In this document: positions 59,072 to 64,000 of the stretch, piece by piece
How positions within the stretch are numbered: the first letter of the stretch is position 1
Layout of the letters: every line of letters begins with the position of its first letter
Source of the DNA: Frischella perrara
Lineage (GTDB): Bacteria; Pseudomonadota; Gammaproteobacteria; Enterobacterales; Orbaceae
Direction: 5' to 3'
Length of the DNA: 64,000 bases
Assembly (NCBI RefSeq): GCF_000807275.1
Contig: NZ_CP009056.1
Coordinates: 1,737,192-1,801,191, forward strand
The notes under the pieces: model-generated
Seen by the model: only the letters and a program-made list of their open reading frames with translations
Database searches by the model: none
What the model was told of the DNA's origin: nothing
Program-made: the position numbers and the translations under genes

Positions 59072-59629
59072 TTATTGAAAATTCAAACGTCTTTGCAACT
59101 CATAATCTTGAACAAGCAAGCGTATTTTATCATATTGTTGGTTTGATATGGTGTCATGTTGTGGTTCGTAATTATTTGTAGGATTTGTTCCACCAACTGG
59201 AGCTAAATTAACACCGACAGGCATAGTATTAAGTACTGGAATATCATTATTATTAGAAGAATTAGAATTATATTGTACTACACCGATAATACCTAAAGTA
59301 ACGCATGCAGCTAAACCAACTTGACCAAGTTTGGCAAAAACATCTTTCGTTTTTAGCCAAATTAATCGTGATAAAGCCGGAACAGCGACATTCTCCGTTA
59401 AAGGTTGATCAAGAATATCTTCTGTTTTGATAAGCTGAGCAACTTTATCAGAAATATCTAAATTTAAACAATTAACTTCTGACCGCCCCTGCATTACATC
59501 ACGGGCAACATGATAACGGCGCCAGCATTGCTGTAATTCAGGTTGACTTAAAACAGCATCAATAAACGCCGTTTCACATTTTTCGTCATCCATTAATGAA
59601 GAAAGTTGTTCTTTCTGCTTTTTTAGCAT
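59072..59629 (-). CDS. rseA: anti-sigma-E factor RseA
   Basis: RseA holds sigma-E at the inner membrane. The 185-aa protein has the N-terminal anti-sigma domain (KEQLSSLMDDEK, residues about 6-17, then WRRYHVARDVMQG), one transmembrane helix (VGLAACVTLGIIGVVQY, about 104-120) and a periplasmic tail ending in DYELQRRL, as in E. coli RseA. It lies 29 bases after rpoE and 63 bases before rseB. Confidence 0.93.
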   Translation of the reverse strand: MLKKQKEQLSSLMDDEKCETAFIDAVLSQPELQQCWRRYHVARDVMQGRSEVNCLNLDISDKVAQLIKTEDILDQPLTENVAVPALSRLIWLKTKDVFAKLGQVGLAACVTLGIIGVVQYNSNSSNNNDIPVLNTMPVGVNLAPVGGTNPTNNYEPQHDTISNQQYDKIRLLVQDYELQRRLNFQ

Positions 59630-59658
59630 ATCTCTACCTTTAGAATATTAGGTTTAAA

Positions 59659-60231
59659 TTAACCTAATAATGGTTTTAACTTCTCATCTATTGCTTCACG
59701 TGCCCTAAAAATACGGGAACGCACGGTACCTACTGGTGTTGCCATAATTTCGGCAATTTCTTCATAACTTAAACCATCAAACTCTCGCAAAGTAATGGCG
59801 GTTTTTAAATCTTCCGGTAACGACTCAATGGTTTGAAAAACTACACGTTTTATTTCATTAGATAATACAATACTTTCTGGATTATCTATATCATGTAATA
59901 AATCAGCACCATCATAGCTCTCTGCCTCCACAGCATCAATATCTGATGTTGGTGGTCGTCTACCTTGAGCGATTAAATAATTCTTGGCTGTATTGACTGC
60001 TATTCGATAAAGCCAAGTATAAAAAATACTCTCACCTTTAAAAGAACCCAAAGACCGATAAGCTTTGATAAATGTTTCTTGTACAACATCAGCTACTTCA
60101 GATGGTAATACAAAACGAGACACTAAATGAGCTAATCGATTTTGATAACGTAACACTAATAAATTAAAGGCATTTTTATTACCACCAAGTACACGTTCAA
60201 CTAAGATTTGATCGGTTACTTGCTCTCCCAT
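59659..60231 (-). CDS. rpoE: RNA polymerase sigma-E factor
   Basis: This ECF sigma factor controls the envelope stress regulon. The 190-aa protein has region 2 (NAFNLLVLRYQNRLAHLVSR, then DVVQETFIKAYRSL, residues about 46-59) and region 4 (LPEDLKTAITLREFDGLSYEEIAEIM split across about 136-161, then TPVGTVRSRIFRARE). A near-perfect sigma-E promoter lies upstream, consistent with autoregulation. Confidence 0.97.
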   Translation of the reverse strand: MGEQVTDQILVERVLGGNKNAFNLLVLRYQNRLAHLVSRFVLPSEVADVVQETFIKAYRSLGSFKGESIFYTWLYRIAVNTAKNYLIAQGRRPPTSDIDAVEAESYDGADLLHDIDNPESIVLSNEIKRVVFQTIESLPEDLKTAITLREFDGLSYEEIAEIMATPVGTVRSRIFRAREAIDEKLKPLLG

Positions 60232-60294
60232 TTAAGGCCATTCCTCATTAACGTTGCTTTTAATACCTATGGCCAAAAATGCTCATATGGTAAT

Positions 60295-60322
60295 TTAGAT
60301 TATTAAAGACTCAAAAAGTTCC
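60295..60322 (-). promoter_or_regulatory. sigma-E promoter of rpoE-rseAB
   Basis: On the minus strand GGAACTT (60316-60322) is followed after 16 bases by TCTAA (60295-60299), a textbook sigma-E promoter. The start point would be near 60288, about 57 bases ahead of rpoE. Confidence 0.88.
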
Positions 60323-60438
60323 AGCTTATTTTAATTAAATTTGCTTCTTTATACTACCATTATAGACCAATCAATTGTTTTAACATATGTTTATATGTAA
60401 ATGAAGAGTAAATAAAAATTGTTTTAATTGTCTAGAAA

Positions 60439-62931
60439 TTATTCAATTCCATTAAATAAAACAATTTTCTTTGAACCATCACTATCGTGTAGTATTTGAT
60501 AAAATTGTGGTAAATTAAAATTAACGGAAGAACTTGCCACAAACGTAAATCTATCATCTGACAAAGCGTAGAAACTATTTACATCCCTGACCATATTCTG
60601 TTTATTGCCGTTACAATTTCGATAAATTTCAACTTGATTATTTTCATTAAGAATATATAAATCAAATCCTTCTTGCGTATCTTCAAAAAAGAACTGAATA
60701 ATGCCTTCACACGCAACGCTATCTATTTCATTAGGCAATTCATTTGATTCATCTTGAATATTTAATGCTCGACCTTGTACTTTATTATTTGATACCGCAC
60801 CATAAAAATCAATCGAATTATCAAACTGATGTACTGATACACCAAAACGTTCAAAAAATAGATACCATGATGAACCATTTATCCGTAAAGGTAAAAATTG
60901 TTCAGAGTTATTTTTGGTGGTTGATAGACGCAGATCGATACAACGCTCAATAAGCTGTTCAATTTGCTCTTTGATTTCTTTGGCTAAATACTGGCTATAA
61001 CAAAAGATCTTAATTGCATTAGGTAGATCAGCATCTTTATGCATTCTATTTAACAAGGTTTTAATCGCATCTAGGACACATAATGATCCCGAAAAATGGA
61101 GTACTCGAATTTCATTCCAAGAATTCCGATAAAGTAAATTTATCGATTGAATTAAACTGAGTTCTTTCTCTCCGAAATTCAATACATTGCCATGAGATAA
61201 ATCATCTTCAAAACTCACTTGTTGCTCATCAAGGGTAAGATCTTCTTTTAGATTGATCATGATAGCTAAATGACGAATTTCACAAGGTCCATAAAGTGCT
61301 TCTTCACTCGCACTCGGTACATCAATTGTGAAATAAGATTGCAAATCAGCGACTAATTGATTTAATTTTGTCGGATTATGATTATCACCGTCTCGATAAA
61401 AAAACTGCGTTTTGTCAGAGATAAGACGATTAAAATAACACCAAGCAACCAATTTCACTAATGAATGACTATATTCTAAATATTGATGACTAATAATCGA
61501 TTCAAAAGTTGGTTTTTGCTTATAAACATACCAACCAGGACGATTAACACGATCATTTTTTACATGAATAAATGTTAAATAAGGTTCGGAAAGATCATTG
61601 GAAATATTAGAGTTGATAATCGTAACTTTGCCCGGTAAAACTTCATAAACTGCATAAAGTTTACGAGTTAATATTGCGAGATCTTTGGGACTTATTAACG
61701 ATTCCACATTATTTCTTCGCCCAAAACTAAGTAGATGACGATAGCCAGTCATCATAGTTTGCAATAATACTTCATGAATTTGGCGAGCTTGCTCTATTTT
61801 CCAACCATCACATCCATCTAAGTTTGCAATTTCTTCATGATGCCATCCCCAATCATTCACTAATTTTCTTAATAACAATTGGCGCCAAGAAGTATTCGTG
61901 TCTTGAAACGACAGTTTCTCATTAACTTTTAAATAAAAGCAACTTCGAACTAAATTTAACCGTTGCTGATCATTAACAGCATGCAAATAATCCGTAACTC
62001 TTTTTAACATCATATAGTAAGAATCAAGACAGAAGTATTGCATATTATTTTGTTGAATAGCCTGCTTAACTTCACAAGCAATTAACTTATTTTCAGGATA
62101 TTGCCATGAATAGGCTTCCAATAAAAGGGTTTTTAGTACAGCTTTAAAGGGGGAATCAATACTTTTATAAAGCTGCCATAAACTAGCCCCAAAATACTCT
62201 TCGGCGGATAAATCAACTAAAGAACCAAAATCAATCCAGTCTTCTCGATTAATGGCATTTGAAACGATTAATGCAAGAATACATTCGTCATAAGAATCAT
62301 ATTGCTGACCATTGATCACAAAGTTATCGGGAATGACATACCACAATAATAGTTTACCAGCTAAAAGATTAGCGCTTCGATAAAACTCTTCTAATAGCAG
62401 CATATGTTGCGCCGATCCGCAATTTTCACCCATTAAGCATTCATGATGCTTATCACGAAAACGATCAACATTTACGACAAATAACGTTAATTGAACGCCT
62501 AATGAGCTTGCCCACTGTTCAATTAAAGTGCATTTTTGTTGTAATGCTGCTCTTTCATCTGCATGCAAATTTTGCTCAATACAAACCCAAACATCCAAAT
62601 CAGAATCAATAGATTGACCCAAAGAACAGGTACTCCCCATTGAATAAAGTGCTGAGATTTTAGTTGTTGGCTGTGTTAATGCCGAATCTTCGAATGCAAA
62701 TTGGCTATAGAGTTTATCTATAATTACCTTATCTGGTTGATAAAAGCTAATACCATTAGGAACAGGTTCTGGCATATATCCCGGTAAATTCGGATGATGA
62801 TAATGCAAAAGCGCGGGCAACAGCAAAAAAACCTGATGAAACGAATCTGGCATAGCATCAAGAGCTCGCTCTCTTTTTATTAAAGCAAGTTCAACTAAGG
62901 TCTGTTTGACTTGAGCAACATATTCCTGCAT
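60439..62931 (-). CDS. cyaA: class I adenylate cyclase
   Basis: CyaA makes cAMP for CRP signalling and is normally stimulated by phospho-EIIA-Glc. The class I signature YSMGSTCSLGQSIDSDLDVW (residues about 100-120) contains the catalytic GSxxS and DxD residues. The C-terminal half is the regulatory domain. The frame extends upstream to 63009, but MQEYVAQVKQTL at 62931 matches the family start and gives 830 aa. No strong ribosome site is seen, in keeping with weak cyaA translation elsewhere. A CRP site lies just upstream. Confidence 0.95.
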   Translation of the reverse strand: MQEYVAQVKQTLVELALIKRERALDAMPDSFHQVFLLLPALLHYHHPNLPGYMPEPVPNGISFYQPDKVIIDKLYSQFAFEDSALTQPTTKISALYSMGSTCSLGQSIDSDLDVWVCIEQNLHADERAALQQKCTLIEQWASSLGVQLTLFVVNVDRFRDKHHECLMGENCGSAQHMLLLEEFYRSANLLAGKLLLWYVIPDNFVINGQQYDSYDECILALIVSNAINREDWIDFGSLVDLSAEEYFGASLWQLYKSIDSPFKAVLKTLLLEAYSWQYPENKLIACEVKQAIQQNNMQYFCLDSYYMMLKRVTDYLHAVNDQQRLNLVRSCFYLKVNEKLSFQDTNTSWRQLLLRKLVNDWGWHHEEIANLDGCDGWKIEQARQIHEVLLQTMMTGYRHLLSFGRRNNVESLISPKDLAILTRKLYAVYEVLPGKVTIINSNISNDLSEPYLTFIHVKNDRVNRPGWYVYKQKPTFESIISHQYLEYSHSLVKLVAWCYFNRLISDKTQFFYRDGDNHNPTKLNQLVADLQSYFTIDVPSASEEALYGPCEIRHLAIMINLKEDLTLDEQQVSFEDDLSHGNVLNFGEKELSLIQSINLLYRNSWNEIRVLHFSGSLCVLDAIKTLLNRMHKDADLPNAIKIFCYSQYLAKEIKEQIEQLIERCIDLRLSTTKNNSEQFLPLRINGSSWYLFFERFGVSVHQFDNSIDFYGAVSNNKVQGRALNIQDESNELPNEIDSVACEGIIQFFFEDTQEGFDLYILNENNQVEIYRNCNGNKQNMVRDVNSFYALSDDRFTFVASSSVNFNLPQFYQILHDSDGSKKIVLFNGIE

Positions 62932-62949
62932 AGTTATTTTGAAAATCAA

Positions 62950-62971
62950 AAAAATGACATAGATCACATTT
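62950..62971 (-). promoter_or_regulatory. CRP-binding site over the cyaA start region
   Basis: The minus strand reads AAATGTGATCTATGTCATTT plus two T residues, matching the 22-base CRP consensus at about 18 positions (left half TGTGA perfect, right half TCATT). TATAAA lies directly upstream, so the site would cover the transcription start and repress. CRP repression of cyaA is known in E. coli. Confidence 0.7.
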
Positions 62972-63085
62972 TTATAATGATATTGCAATCTAACATGATA
63001 TTCTGACAACGTAAAGGGACGAAATTTAACAAAAATCGATTTTGACTTGAAAAATAGAAAACCAAATACATATAACAGAAAAACA

Positions 63086-63694
63086 ATGATATCAATAAAT
63101 TATATAGAAAATAAGTTGTCCAATCAAATAAAAACACCCAATGTCGCGGAAAAGGCAGGGGTACTTATTCCTATTATTCAGAACACTCAAGGTGAGTTAC
63201 ATTTACTATTTCAAATCCGATCAGCGCAATTAAAATGGCAACCCAATGATATTTGTTTTCCGGGTGGACGAATGGAAGAACAAGATAAAACGCCAATTGA
63301 CACAGCTTTAAGAGAAACACAAGAAGAGCTCGGTGTTGATGCTAAAACCATTAAAGTTTGTGGTCAACTTCCTCCTTTTATTTCGCCATTAGGTTTAAAA
63401 ATTTACCCTATTATTGGGCATTTAACTTGTTTAGAGTTCAATTTAAATCAAGATGAAGTTGCTGATGTATTTACCGTGCCTATTGAATGGTTTATGGCTA
63501 ATCCCCCTACAAAGTCAACAATGCAGACCGCATTTAAACCCGCTGATGATTTTCCATTTCACTTAGTAAAAAATCGCTCCAGAAATTGGCAAAAACATGC
63601 TCAGCATGAAGTACACTTTTATCATTATCAACAATATACCATTTGGGGATTAACCGCAAAAATAGTACAATCATTCATAACTATGATCCGCTAA
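63086..63694 (+). CDS. nudL: Nudix hydrolase, CoA pyrophosphatase-like
   Basis: NudL-type Nudix enzymes cleave CoA and its derivatives to 3',5'-ADP and phosphopantetheine. The Nudix box is complete: GGRMEEQDKTPIDTALRETQ followed by EELG (residues about 66-89). The preceding LLFQIRSAQLKWQPNDICFPG is the NudL/UPF0035 signature, split here. From the ATG at 63086 it is 202 aa. The frame extends to 63047 without a ribosome site. It is divergent from cyaA. Confidence 0.88.
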   Translation: MISINYIENKLSNQIKTPNVAEKAGVLIPIIQNTQGELHLLFQIRSAQLKWQPNDICFPGGRMEEQDKTPIDTALRETQEELGVDAKTIKVCGQLPPFISPLGLKIYPIIGHLTCLEFNLNQDEVADVFTVPIEWFMANPPTKSTMQTAFKPADDFPFHLVKNRSRNWQKHAQHEVHFYHYQQYTIWGLTAKIVQSFITMIR

Positions 63695-63757
63695 ATAACA
63701 TTGAAAAAATCATCATGCATCTCAGTGAGTGCAAAAAATAATTGGGTTAATTAAGCT

Positions 63758-64000
63758 ATGCCACAGAATATCGACTTAAATGAAATTAATAAATTTGCCA
63801 AAATGGCTCAAGAGTGGTGGGATCCTAACGGAACATGTAAACCGCTCCACATTATCAACCCCTTACGCGTTCAGTATATTCAATTACAATGTGGGGATTT
63901 AACCGACAAACATGTATTAGATGTCGGTTGTGGTGGTGGAATCTTATCCGAAAGCTTGGCAAAACTAGGCGCTCACGTTACTGGTTTAGATATGGCTCAG
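63758..64000 (+). CDS. ubiG: UbiG O-methyltransferase, N-terminal part
   Basis: UbiG performs both O-methylations in ubiquinone synthesis. The first 81 residues are visible before the window ends. They include [19 protein letters not shown] (residues about 12-30), typical of UbiG, and SAM motif [20 protein letters not shown]. It lies 63 bases after nudL on the same strand. The window's third ubi gene. Confidence 0.94.
   Translation, partial: MPQNIDLNEINKFAKMAQEWWDPNGTCKPLHIINPLRVQYIQLQCGDLTDKHVLDVGCGGGILSESLAKLGAHVTGLDMAQ

Overview
The window is AT-rich chromosomal DNA of a gammaproteobacterium. It carries about sixty protein genes and no rRNA, tRNA, CRISPR array, insertion sequence or prophage that I can see. 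Conserved gammaproteobacterial blocks are present: leuLAB, yejABEF, glnK-amtB, purEK, ubiE-ubiB, ribH-nusB, trxA/rhlB, ppdAB-ygdB-ppdC, hslVU, aceEF-lpdA, lipBA, tatABC, rpoE-rseAB, lepA-lepB-rnc-era and cyaA. The low GC, the trimmed operons (rseC, ubiJ and pdhR missing from their usual places) and a mannose PTS with a ManO protein and Firmicutes-like sequence suggest an Orbaceae-type gut symbiont such as Gilliamella. That is inference from gene content, not a database match.

Layout. 1-2105: leucine operon on the minus strand, with a leader peptide and attenuator. 2311-5707: a lone GyrI-like protein, secreted gamma-glutamyltransferase and an NfsB-like nitroreductase. 5801-12299: yejABEF peptide/microcin C-type importer and aat. 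12643-14645: ammonium transporter and PII protein behind a sigma-54 promoter. 14644-18653: dgt, purEK and ssb. 18996-24720: ubiEB, a degenerate NadR, a YfiF-like methyltransferase, nusB and ribH. 25017-31469: trxA, rhlB, minor pilins, epmA and rmuC. 31917-37572: HAD phosphatase and the mannose PTS/manA cluster. 37604-38369: an orphan FrdC/FrdD-like membrane pair. 38728-41690: hslVU and crr. 41785-49598: pyruvate dehydrogenase divergent from lipBA. 49771-54681: hldE, tatABC, era and rnc. 54836-63009: lepB, lepA, rseB, rseA, rpoE and cyaA. 63086-64000: nudL and the start of ubiG.

How the genes connect. Crr (EIIA-Glc), CyaA with a CRP site over its start region, and the mannose PTS form a sugar-sensing group. 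LipB and LipA make the cofactor of the E2 encoded next door. The rpoE, hslVU, glnK and leu units each show a textbook regulatory signal: sigma-E, sigma-32, sigma-54 with an NtrC-like site, and Leu-codon attenuation.

Most of the window is ordinary core genome. The parts that deserve a second look are the FrdCD pair without FrdAB, the NadR with an erased kinase P-loop, the Firmicutes-like mannose operon, the YfiF lacking SPOUT motif 2, and several unexplained inverted repeats. I did not find a clearly new multi-gene system.
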